A stretch of 24,855 nt of DNA from a virus. The position numbers and the translations under genes are program-made. Every line of letters starts with the position of its first letter. Position 1 is the first letter of the stretch. Below the pieces are notes generated by a model. It searched no databases. It was given only the letters and a program-made list of their open reading frames with translations, and was not told the DNA's origin. Of this stretch, positions 1 through 10,500 are shown piece by piece. The stretch is from the IMG/VR virus record IMGVR_UViG_3300022937_000137, positions 1 to 24,855 of that record; one strand, written 5' to 3'.

Positions 1-922
1 CAGGAGCAGCAGTGTTTATACCAACTAGTCCTCTTGCATCAACTCGCAAAACAGTAGAATATGTAGTGCCGTTAAGCATTCTAAAATCAATAGATGATCC
101 TGAACTATTATGCTGTATTATACCGCTTTGATTTTCTACTTGTAGACTAAGTTGACCACTAGTTCCAATAGCAATGCCTTGATCGTTTTTAACACTTAAT
201 TTAAAGTCGGAACTAGTTTCTGCATCAGCACGTAAAAAATTAGCTGCTGGGATTGTTGCGCCGCCAACTACAAGTGCATTAGCTTTTTCTGCGGTACCAT
301 AATATTTTAAACTTTCTGATCCTACTAGTGGTTCTGTGCTTAAATTAATACCTGCACCGACACCTCCAGTAAATCCTGGAATTACAGTTTTTGGAATAAA
401 CGAAGAATCACTAATTATTATTGCAATTTTGTTTTTTACTTTAATTGTAAAAACGCTATATGTCACATCGTCGGTACCAACAACTGATTCAGTTTGACCT
501 CCAGTTAACAGTCCATCACTAAAATCAGGACCTACTAAAATCCAGCCCGCTCCAGTAAATAGATATAATTGTTGAGTTTCAGTGTTTACCCAAAGATCTC
601 CTGTAGTACTATTAGCAACCGCTGGCTGATTAGTTGCTTTTTTTACACCACTAGCTGCAATCCAAGTAGTTCCATCGTAAATTTTTAATTGGTCAACACC
701 CTGTGTAGTATCATACCAAAGCTGGCCTTCTACAGGTCGTTCAGGTGAATTCTCGCTTGCAAAGTTTTCTAGTAAATGTAAAAAATTTTCATTTACTGCT
801 AAACCATATCCAGTATAACTTTTTCCCGGAAACGATAATGAAGTATCTTGGTTAAGAGTATTATCTTCAACAACAATAGTACCTTTATTAACAATATCGG
901 TAAATTTTATTTCATATGCCAT
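1..922 (-). CDS. Tail-fibre-like structural protein, 3' part outside window
   Basis: About 307 codons are visible, reading from ATG at 922-920 (MAYEIKFTDIVNKG) to the window edge with no stop, so the C-terminus is missing. The start is well supported: GAGGAG lies 6 bases upstream, overlapping the TGA of the preceding gene. The N-terminal half has two repeats of the type G-(Q/D)-LW-x-(D/N)-T followed by an aromatic, T/D-G and W, at about residues 65-90 and 107-133. Such repeats are common in tail fibres and tail-tip proteins of marine T4-like phages. The visible end (a VDARG...GINTA-type motif) resembles the start of a fibre repeat or of the region before a chaperone-type C-terminus. It probably acts as a virion fibre or fibre connector at the baseplate. 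Its place after the wedge genes fits T4 genes 9-12, but I see no homology to those. The fibre role is inference; the reading frame is certain. Confidence 0.8.
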   Translation of the reverse strand, partial: MAYEIKFTDIVNKGTIVVEDNTLNQDTSLSFPGKSYTGYGLAVNENFLHLLENFASENSPERPVEGQLWYDTTQGVDQLKIYDGTTWIAASGVKKATNQPAVANSTTGDLWVNTETQQLYLFTGAGWILVGPDFSDGLLTGGQTESVVGTDDVTYSVFTIKVKNKIAIIISDSSFIPKTVIPGFTGGVGAGINLSTEPLVGSESLKYYGTAEKANALVVGGATIPAANFLRADAETSSDFKLSVKNDQGIAIGTSGQLSLQVENQSGIIQHNSSGSSIDFRMLNGTTYSTVLRVDARGLVGINTAAP

Positions 923-930
923 TATCTACT
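923..930 (-). promoter_or_regulatory. Ribosome binding site of the fibre-like gene
   Basis: On the minus strand the sequence reads GAGGAGTAGATA and then ATG. The purine-rich GAGGAG is a good Shine-Dalgarno match at normal spacing. It touches the TGA stop (935-933) of the upstream gene, so translation of the two genes is probably coupled. No separate promoter is visible here. Confidence 0.6.
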
Positions 931-932
931 CC

Positions 933-1535
933 TCACCCTGCCAAGCTCTGAACTCTAACAGTATAGTCGATTTGTATTAAACGATTGAGCGATTTTTGTA
1001 CAGGATGGAAAATAACGTGTGTAATTAATCTACCAGAACCGTCTGCAGAGTAACTTTTTAAACCTAGTTCGTCAAATACATAGTTATTTGTCTGACTGGC
1101 AGCAGTATCAAATGCGTCCTGTCCATCAGGTTCGCCATAATCTAACAAACAACTTACTAATATATCTGTATAATTAGTTCCGCTTAAATGACGTACTTCT
1201 GTTTTGTTTCTTACAGGATCTGTATTATTAACACTACGTTCATCTACAACTTTTGTGTATGTTTGATTATATAAAGCAGCATTTGTACCTGTTGAATTTG
1301 GTGTCAAATAAGTAATTATACCTGTAGGATCTACGCTAGTACCTCCATTGCCAAAGGCCATTTCATATATAAAACCTTGCCCTTGATTAGCTAAACTTTC
1401 TGCTAAGGCAATACTCATATTTTCATAGTGAATTGCATTACGTTTATCAATGTAAACCTTTTGTGATTCAGGATCATATATTTTAATATGTCCTTGAACT
1501 AATACTCCACTGTTATCTTGCATTTTATCGCTCAT
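933..1535 (-). CDS. Conserved-looking 200-residue virion structural protein, function unknown
   Basis: This is a complete 200-codon gene from ATG at 1535 to TGA at 933. It is soluble, with no signal peptide or membrane segment. The N-terminus (about residues 14-62) has the pattern GHIKIYD, DKRNAIHYENMS, then FGNGGT. The middle contains YNQTY and a TDILVSCLLDYGEP stretch, and the C-terminal part has VFDELGLK and HVIFHPVQKSLNR before a final beta-strand. The overall impression is a compact beta-rich baseplate or fibre-adaptor protein. I recall similar proteins in marine T4-like phages but cannot name the family. It lies between the giant protein and the fibre-like gene, at the position of T4 gene 8, yet it is shorter than gp8 (334 residues) and I see no similarity. 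A late-promoter-like octamer and a GGAAAA-type binding site lie directly upstream, so it can be expressed independently of the giant gene. Confidence 0.85.
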   Translation of the reverse strand: MSDKMQDNSGVLVQGHIKIYDPESQKVYIDKRNAIHYENMSIALAESLANQGQGFIYEMAFGNGGTSVDPTGIITYLTPNSTGTNAALYNQTYTKVVDERSVNNTDPVRNKTEVRHLSGTNYTDILVSCLLDYGEPDGQDAFDTAASQTNNYVFDELGLKSYSADGSGRLITHVIFHPVQKSLNRLIQIDYTVRVQSLAG

Positions 1536-1553
1536 TTTGATTTTCCTATACTG

Positions 1554-1561
1554 TATTTATT
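1554..1561 (-). promoter_or_regulatory. T4-type late promoter candidate inside the giant gene's stop region
   Basis: On the minus strand this reads AATAAATA, one base from the T4 late consensus TATAAATA and a match to the looser NATAAATA form reported for cyanophages. It overlaps the TAA stop (1559-1557) of the giant gene. Transcription starting 6-7 bases downstream would leave a leader of only about 12 bases before ATG 1535, containing little more than the GGA binding site. The octamer is short and the DNA AT-rich, so chance occurrence is possible. Its placement exactly at a gene junction is the main support. Confidence 0.5.
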
Positions 1562-4500
1562 CAGGCAGTTCAGATGTTCCTGCACGTAAGAATCTACCTA
1601 TACTATTTTCTGATTCTCCTAAAGTTTTGGTTCCTTCATTCCATATTTTACCTTTTCGTCTAATAACAGTGATCTTTACTCCCTCTAAAGGTGGAGTTTT
1701 TAAATAGATATTTTGACTCACAGTGTCTAATTGTATATCAGATGGTAAGTTAAAATCACCTTCCGGACTGGTTTGTTCAAAAACAGGCAAATATTTTGTA
1801 ATATCATTTTTATCTAACCTTTTCCCGCCAACAAATACTTCTATTTCATTTACACTTGCTGTAGGTGTGTTAAGTTTAAAGGTTTGAGTTTGTCCATCAC
1901 CAATAAAGGTTTGAACAATTGTTTCGTCTCTGTAAGGAATAGTCTTACTTATATTCTGGTCGTAAACTTTAGAATTAACTTCGTGTATTTCTTTTATACC
2001 TGTACCTAGTGTGCCTCTACGTAATTGTCTTAGCGTATTTCCTTCTTTTACAAAATATTCTATTCTTTCTCCGTTTATAAACAATATACCTGGGAGGTTT
2101 TGTCCTTTATTTGGTTCAGATAATAAACTTCCGTCTTGTACTTCGATGCGTAAATCATAATATGTAAGAGGTTCAGTAAGCACCGTAGCAGGAGCATCTA
2201 AACGTTTAAAGTGAGTTCTGTTAAGAATATCTTTAAACTGTCTAAATGCAAATTTGCTTACACTAGTTTCAGCAGTAAAATGTATTATATCTAACACATC
2301 ATCTTCACTAGGATATTGCGACAGTATTACTTTATCTTTATTATCATTAATATAATAATCAACATCATTTGTAAGTAATGTTCCGTTTTGTATTACCCAA
2401 ACATACTTGCCGTCTATAGCTGGTTTCCTTAAAGATATTTCTCCAACCGATAGTCTATTGTAGTCTATATAATTTGTTGTACCTGGTGCCATTGTTATTC
2501 TTGAAACAACATCATAATTAATTCTTTCAATTTCTAAAATGTCGTGATTACTAAATTGGTAGATTTCTATAGTAGTGCTATCTGCAGGAGGATTGTAAAT
2601 TCTTACAGTATCTTCTGCGGATAATGTATAATCTCCATCAGTAATAACAAATATTTCTAATACGTCTCCGGGCTGACCGACATCGTCCGCTAACACAACA
2701 CTACTATTTGCAATATCAAATCTCCATTGTAGTGACTCTACAGTAATACGTTCGCCATTAATATATACAACAATATCACTTGTAAGTAATGATCCTGAAG
2801 GCTGTTGGAAAACTTCTAATGCAAATTCTCTTTGTCTGTTTTCTGGAATTGTATATTGTATATTGTATCCAGGAGTCAATATTAAATTACCTACTTTTAC
2901 AATTAGGTTGTATTGAGACGGTTTACTGTAAAATGGAGCACTACTTAATTGAAAATCTGTAGTTAACCCATCTCCTGTAAACTGATCTTTTTTCAGTTGA
3001 CTATAGTTTACTACACTATCTCCTGCAAATAGTGCAATATAAACAGCATCATTTAGATTTGGTGCATTATCAAAACTTATAATAAGATTGCTGTCTGTAG
3101 AATCTTCTCCAAATGTTACATCTTGCTTAACACCATTAATACTTGCATAAACGGAAATATTTTCTTGTAATCTTACATTAGTTTCAAAATCTCTAGTTTG
3201 TCCATCACCTTTGTAATTATAGAAATCAAGGATACTTTGACCTGCTTGCGCTATAGAAACAATACTTAATGATGCTCCGTTAACATAATTAGGTAGTTCT
3301 GTAAAAATACTATTCAATATTACTGTATTACTATTCCAGTTAATGCTGTAATCAATTCCTCTTCTTAAAATAAAGTTATTCACTTTTACAAAAACACTAT
3401 CAATTGTACCAGGAGTAACCCCTAGATCGTACTCACTAATATCTTCATTCACTCGATAATTTTGTACAAATATTTTACCTTGTCCAGATCCTTCTCTAGT
3501 AAATACTTTCAAATCTAATGTATCGTATATTTGTCCAGGAACAAGTTCCTCTGGGCCTGCCATTGCAGCTTCAGAAATAAATCCGTCGCCGTCTGTAATA
3601 ATATCTTCTGCATTTATACCAGTTGCATTGTTATAAGATAAGTCTCCGCCACTTAATTGTGTATCATAACTATTTGTATCAGGTAATACACTTCCATCAC
3701 TTGTGGTTTTTCTTACAATTAATGTATCACCGTCTAACAATTCAACAGATAATTCTGCTAGATCTATTATATCGGTAACACCGTCTCCGGTTAAAGTTTG
3801 CATTTCTGCGTCTTTATTAGTTACTGGTGTAATAGTTCCAAAGTTAGGATCATCTATTCTTACAAAAGGATTAGGATTAGGTAATACTGAACTATATTTT
3901 CTTCTATAAACATTATATTCGACACCCGATTCTAACGGAGAACTGAGTTGAACTGCAACAGTTGATTGATCTGCAACAAAGATTTCATCTTCAAAAGTAT
4001 CGTCAAATTCGTCCCAATAATCGGTATACCATCCTTTAGAATCCCAACCTGACACTCCTGCAAACTCATAACTTCTAACTTCAACACCGCCATAATCTAT
4101 ACCAGTCATTAACTGAGAAAGATCTTTTCCGTACATATCACTCAAAGGATTATATGAATGTAAAATTCTATCTTCGGCACCTAACATACTTAGAGGTATT
4201 TGATATTCAATATATATCAAATCATCAGTAGCCGGCGGCGTTGTAAAGTTAATTCTACCTTTTTCTACAGCAAATCCTTTTGAATTATCTACTACATTTT
4301 CGTATGTGTATTTGCTTCTAAGTTGTTCGACCTTATTAATATATACTTTTACTTTTGTATTTTCAAGATCCATAGGAAACGGTAGAGTGAAAACTGTATT
4401 AATATTTGTTCCTGTAAATGATGCTGTTTTTTGGATAGTATCGTAAGTATATGTTCCAGACAGTCTATCAAATTTAACTCTTATGTGCGGAGATCTAACT

Positions 4501-7500
4501 TTTCCGTTGCCTAAGACTGCAACTGCTTTGGCTTGAATACTATTTTCCTGTTGAGACCCTTCTATAGTTACCGTAGGAAGACTAGTGTAGCCATTGCCGG
4601 GATCTGTAACTATAATTTTAGTTATTTTACCATATCCTAAAACTGCCTTTGCTTTGGCTCCTGAGCCGCCGCCGCCACTGATATTTACAACTGGTGTCCA
4701 AGTATAACCTGTACCAGGCTCTGCTACATTTATTTCTTTAATTTGATAACCTAAATTATCTCTCCAATGTTTTCTTGGATATTGAGCAGTGTTAGATTCG
4801 TCACCTATTATTATATCTTGGGTGATACTAGCGTTGCTTGACGAAATTCTTCCAATTTCATCGTTAAAATAAGGTGCATTGTCAAAGTCAGTTGTTACAC
4901 TATTAGTGTTATCTAAATTTTCGTAATTATCAACAAATTCTCTTATGTTTGTGCTATAAGGTTTTACTTCTTTCACATAAGATTCGTAATCTTCTAAATT
5001 ACTATACTTAAATGTAGGGCTTTGTTCTAATGTACCTAATTTATGTTTAGCTGATATAAAGCTAGTTTTAAACATCCAATCTACACGAGCCTGCTCAGAT
5101 AAAATATATCTCAAACTTGCAAAAAATAATTGATTATATTCTATTTCAAGATTTGTGGTAAAAATGTAATCTCTAATAGTATCAAATATAATGCGTAATT
5201 CTTTAACCGGATTAGTATCATAGAATGAACTATCAAAACTTGTATTATCATAACCAATAGAATTCTTTATAAAATCATAAAGACTAGATTTAAATTCTAT
5301 AGTTCCGTTTTGTCTGCCAACTGTTGAATAGTTAATTGTATAATCTTCAGTTTGTTCATTGGAAACTTTTTGTAATAGTAGCCAACCTCCGGAACCTACA
5401 TTGTTTATTTTAACAATATCTCCTATTGAATCATTTATACTAGGTAATTCATAAGAGTTGTCAACACTGTATTTTACATTTGTAAACTGATTGTAACCTT
5501 CGTCATACCAATCTATATAATCCCAATACACGCTAACATCATAGGACTGTATAGCAGTTCTAGTCCATTTGTTTAAAGTATTATTCCAATCATAAATTGT
5601 CCACTTATTAAATGCTGTATTGTCAGAATTAATTAATACACTAAATTTACGAGTGTTTATGATTGTATTTTCTTTATATCCCGAACCTTGTGCAGTTACA
5701 GTTACATCTGTAATTTGTCCTAAATTATTAATAGTAATGTCAAAAGCTGCTCCAGATCCTTCGCCTTCAATATCATAGCTAGGAGGAACTTTATAGCCTC
5801 TTCCAGGATTTGTGATTATTATCCTTAATATTTTTCCATTTACTACTACAGGTGTAAGCACTGCAGGTGTAAGTTTGTTGGTACTTACAAATGCTAATTC
5901 TTCATATGTATCAATCTCTACATCAAATCTATTACTAATAGTTGTAGGTTTAATTTCATTTTCAAATAATCTAGATAAATTCTTTTCATCTACAATAAGA
6001 TTTTTTGAACACACATAATTAATTCTTTCTATAGTTTGTTTTAAAGCTTCTACTCTATTGACAAACATACCCTGTCTTGGTCTATTTTGTATACCAATTC
6101 TTTTTGCTACAGGAATAGTTATATCAGGAACACGTCTTAGTTGAGTATCTACTCCGATAAGACTGTCTATCCATTTGCGTTCTATATCTGAATTCGGTTT
6201 GCTAGTAGGCAACTTATCAGAAATAATTTGATATTGTTTATGCTCGTTTTGAGATTTTCCAGTTTCTTTTTTATATCTAATATTGAGAACCAAATCATCT
6301 GAGGTTATTAGTTTATCAAAATTATTTAAGATTAACTTATTATTTCCAATTAAACTTAAAAATCTATAGCCCGATTGTCTAGGTCTTGCAATCAAACCTA
6401 CCATAGTTAATAGATTTATATTTCTATTTTCTACCCTTGGAACTGTTTGTTTGTTTTCTACCCAGAAATAATATTTGGTGCTGAAAGTTTTACTTACTTC
6501 GTTGTATGATAATTTGGCACTATACTTAGCGTCTCCGTAGATAGCTGTACCACTGATACCTAGTTTTATGCCATTGTCAGTATCTGCAAGCTGATTCCAT
6601 TGACTAGGTAGATAGTCACTTTCTACCCACTCATAAATATCTATTGTTGATCCTGGAAGTAATCTATTCCATTCATTTTTCTGGAATGTTGTAGTTCCTT
6701 GATATGCATAACTAAATCTTGCATTAGTAATATTCCACCAAACCTGTCCTACATTTTTGTCAGTCCAAGCTACTTTAGGATCAACATCACTATCTGCTAA
6801 TGGTCCAACATTATATCTAGCTGGGTCTAAATTAAGTTTATATGTAATTTCTTGATCAACTGTTCCTGCAATTTTACCTTGAATAGGATCAATATAGTCT
6901 ATGTAAGAAATAATTTCGTTTGTTCTTTTATTATATAGGAATGCTCCATCAATTTTATCTATATCAACTGGAACTTGGCTACTTCTTTTATTAGTCCAAG
7001 CAAGTTTATTTTTTGGCTTACGATAGTCAATTACATAACCTCTTTCGTCACCTAAAGGATTTATAGCGTTAGGTACACCCACATAAATGTGATTATTTTT
7101 AGCTTTTAAATTTTTTCCAAATTCAAATTGTACCGACGGATATATAAGTTGTTCTGAATATATAAACCCATTACCTAATTTTTCAAATATGTATACTGTG
7201 CCTCTGTCTACTTTTTTGTTGGCAAAGGTTGTATAACCGATATCAAATGTTGTTGGCGTTCTAGCATCTGTATCAGAATCTAAAATATAACTATCATCAG
7301 AAATTGTATTAACAAATGTATCAAATCTAGTTGGAATATTCATATCTCCGTTTAAACTTGATATAACTAAATTATCTTTGCCAAAACTGATAGTAGAACC
7401 AAATTTTTCAACTTCTTCGTTATTTGGCGATCTTAGCACAAACGTTGGATTAGTCACATCATTATTAACAATTCCATAATAACTATTATCGTAATCAAAA

Positions 7501-10500
7501 TTATAAATCCAAACTTCGCCTTGTTCTTCTTTCTCAGTATCAATATATGGGACACTTACTGCTAATGCTGAACCATCTGGAGACAAACTAATACTATCAG
7601 CCCATTTATTAGAATCAATATATACTTCCGGAGTAGCATTTGGATTAGGAACTCTAGTACCTACGACATCTTGATTTGTTGTATAATGCAATCCTGCAGG
7701 ATTAGTGTCTTGATATACTGCTGGTATGTTACTATTATTAGCGTCTTTCAGCCATCTATCATTATCATTATCTTGTAATGTTTGTCCTGATGCCGGTGCT
7801 TTAATTATTTGTTTTAACGTATATTTTTTGTTTTCTAAATTATAAACAACAAGAGAAACTTCATAACTACTATCAGATAAAACTTGTCTAGATTTAACTA
7901 TTAATGTTTCTCCATCTTCACTAACCTCAAAGCTATCTGCAAACTGCTCAATATTTTCATCTGGATCAAAAACTTGCTCTGCAAGATAGTTAAACCCAGA
8001 TAAATTTGGTAGATAACCTAAATAATCTATTGTTGCAATTTGCTGCTGCCAAGAACTGTTAAGTGAATTTGGTGATACAGCTCCAGCACTAATATTAGTA
8101 AGTGCCTTCCAGAATAATCCATCTTGTAATACTATATTTCCTTCTGCATAAGAATATAGATTGTTAAAGGCGCCTCTGTAGTTAGAATCTTTACTACGTC
8201 TCCAAGATATTTTATTCCAAAATATCGAATTATTAATTTCATTACTAGAAGATGATATTGTTTTTCTTGCAGCAAAATAGTCATCTTTATAAAGAACTAC
8301 ATCGCCAGTTAGGTATTCAACTCCGAGAAGATAATCTCCTTTAAAAGTTTGATCTTCAAATACACCGTGATTATAAATTTCTATAGCACCAGGATTTTTC
8401 CTCCATTCGTATGGATCATTTCTTGCATCTCCTGTAGGTTCATTAGAAATTAATAGTTTATATAAATTATTCTTTTTCGTTATCTTAACATTAGAACCAA
8501 ACTGTTTATCTTTTCCAGCATATTCAGACGTTAACACTATTTGTAGTTGATATAATCCTGAAACATCTCTTCTATAAATTGTCACGGCTCCTTGGTTTTC
8601 AAAACCGCCAGTACCAGTTCTGTCTGCAGGAATATTATAAATTTGAGTGTAGTCTTTATTCAAAGAGTACGGTGCATTTTGCTCTCTATCAATACCAGTT
8701 AATGTATCTTCATTATAAAAATAATATTCTTGATCAACTATCGGAATAATATCATCCCAATTATCTACTGCTGGAAATGTTGAATCTGCTTCGATAACTA
8801 AAAGTTTTCCAATAAGTGATGTTCCTAATGCTATATCATCATTAATATCTAAAATAGTACCAATAACTTGATCAGGATCTCCAGCACCACGTAAGGTTGG
8901 ATTAGATAAACGTTTGACTTGGAATCTTCCAATATTTGTTAACTGTGACCAATTGCCTGAAGCAATATCTGTACGTAATTTAACGTAAACTCTTATTCTA
9001 TTAAAGTTTCTTTGATAATAAACAACTTCGGCTGCACTTGTAGTTGAACTTGTTACAGCTAAACCACCTTGGCCATCTCTAGGTGTTTGTACATCGACTA
9101 GAATATCTCCAATTTCTGGTTCAAAAACATTACCTTGGAAGTCAAATTCAGTAAAATCAAATTCAATAAACCCGTCCCACATATCATTAATGCTATGAGT
9201 TTTTGTTAAGTCAGATACTTGTAAGCCAGTAGAGCTTATATCATAATCTGGATTATCATAATATTTCATTTCTATAGAAAGATTATTAGGTCCTTCTGAT
9301 AAAAATCTAGGATACAGTAAATCAGAATATGTTTTAGACAATCTTACTACAAACTTATTACTAGGATACGGACTATTTACTCCTCCATTATCACCATTAA
9401 AAGATAAGTGGGTAATAAAACTAGCTTGATTTTTTCTATTAAGGTATGGTCCAATTGTTCCTACAGTATCTTGAATATTACTATAAGCATTAATAGGATG
9501 ATTTTCCTGTATTTCGGAAATACGTCTCACATCAGAATAAACCAATCCTCTACCTACATCATAGTATCTACTGTTATTACTATATGTAAATGTATCTCCA
9601 GAAAAATTAGGAACTACGTGAGTTGGTACAGGGTCTTGGCCGATATCATATGTTTTAAACAACCAGTAACCGCCTACAGAGTCAGTAGTAGAATAAGTAT
9701 TTTCTTCTGTATAAAAGCCTACAAAATCTTTATTATCAGTAAACATTTCGCCAGTAATTGGAAAGACACCATTTGCATCAGTAATATAAATTACTGCACT
9801 ATCACCTAGAGTAGCTCTATAATAGACTATTCCTGAACCTGTGTCAGTTTCTATTCTATCACCAACATTAGGAAGTGTTACAAATGTTTCTAAAAAGAAA
9901 ATGTTATCAATCTTTTGTTGTATAATGTGTTCTTGCGAAATATAAGCAGCACTTAGTTCTGAAATTTCTTCATCAAAAGGAAAATATCTATCTAATGTTG
10001 GAAATGCATAACTTCTCGAATTCCAAGATAATGATACTCCGTCACCTACTTGGGTTCCATTATACATATCAGCAGGAGCTCTAACTAAGAAATGATCTAC
10101 AACACTATTTTCTAAACCAGGATTTCCTGCAACTAAAAGTGTAAGTGTAGTGCTATCTGCATCCTGTTGTTCAGTAATGTTAATGTAAGAGTCAAATGTA
10201 GTAAACGGTTGATCTTCGATTTTAGGTAATATTTCTCTATTTGCTTTCCATAAACTTTCTCTATATCTAACTATATCGCCCTTTATGTATGTGCGAGTTG
10301 AATCAAATTCTCCTAAAAATCTAGTAGGAACATAGCTTGCGTTTGGAGATCCTACTGCTAAAAATTCGCCGTCTGCAGAAACATCAATTGATTTTCCGAA
10401 TTGACTATTATATGGATCAAAATACGCAAATGCATTTGTAATTTGTTCCCAATAAGTACTTGCTTCTGTGTCACTAAAAAATGTGCCACTAGTATGATTG

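Noticed and set aside
9408-9809. Plus-strand frame of 133 codons
   Set aside because: It lies opposite the giant gene, has no convincing binding site and its product has a composition typical of an antisense shadow.
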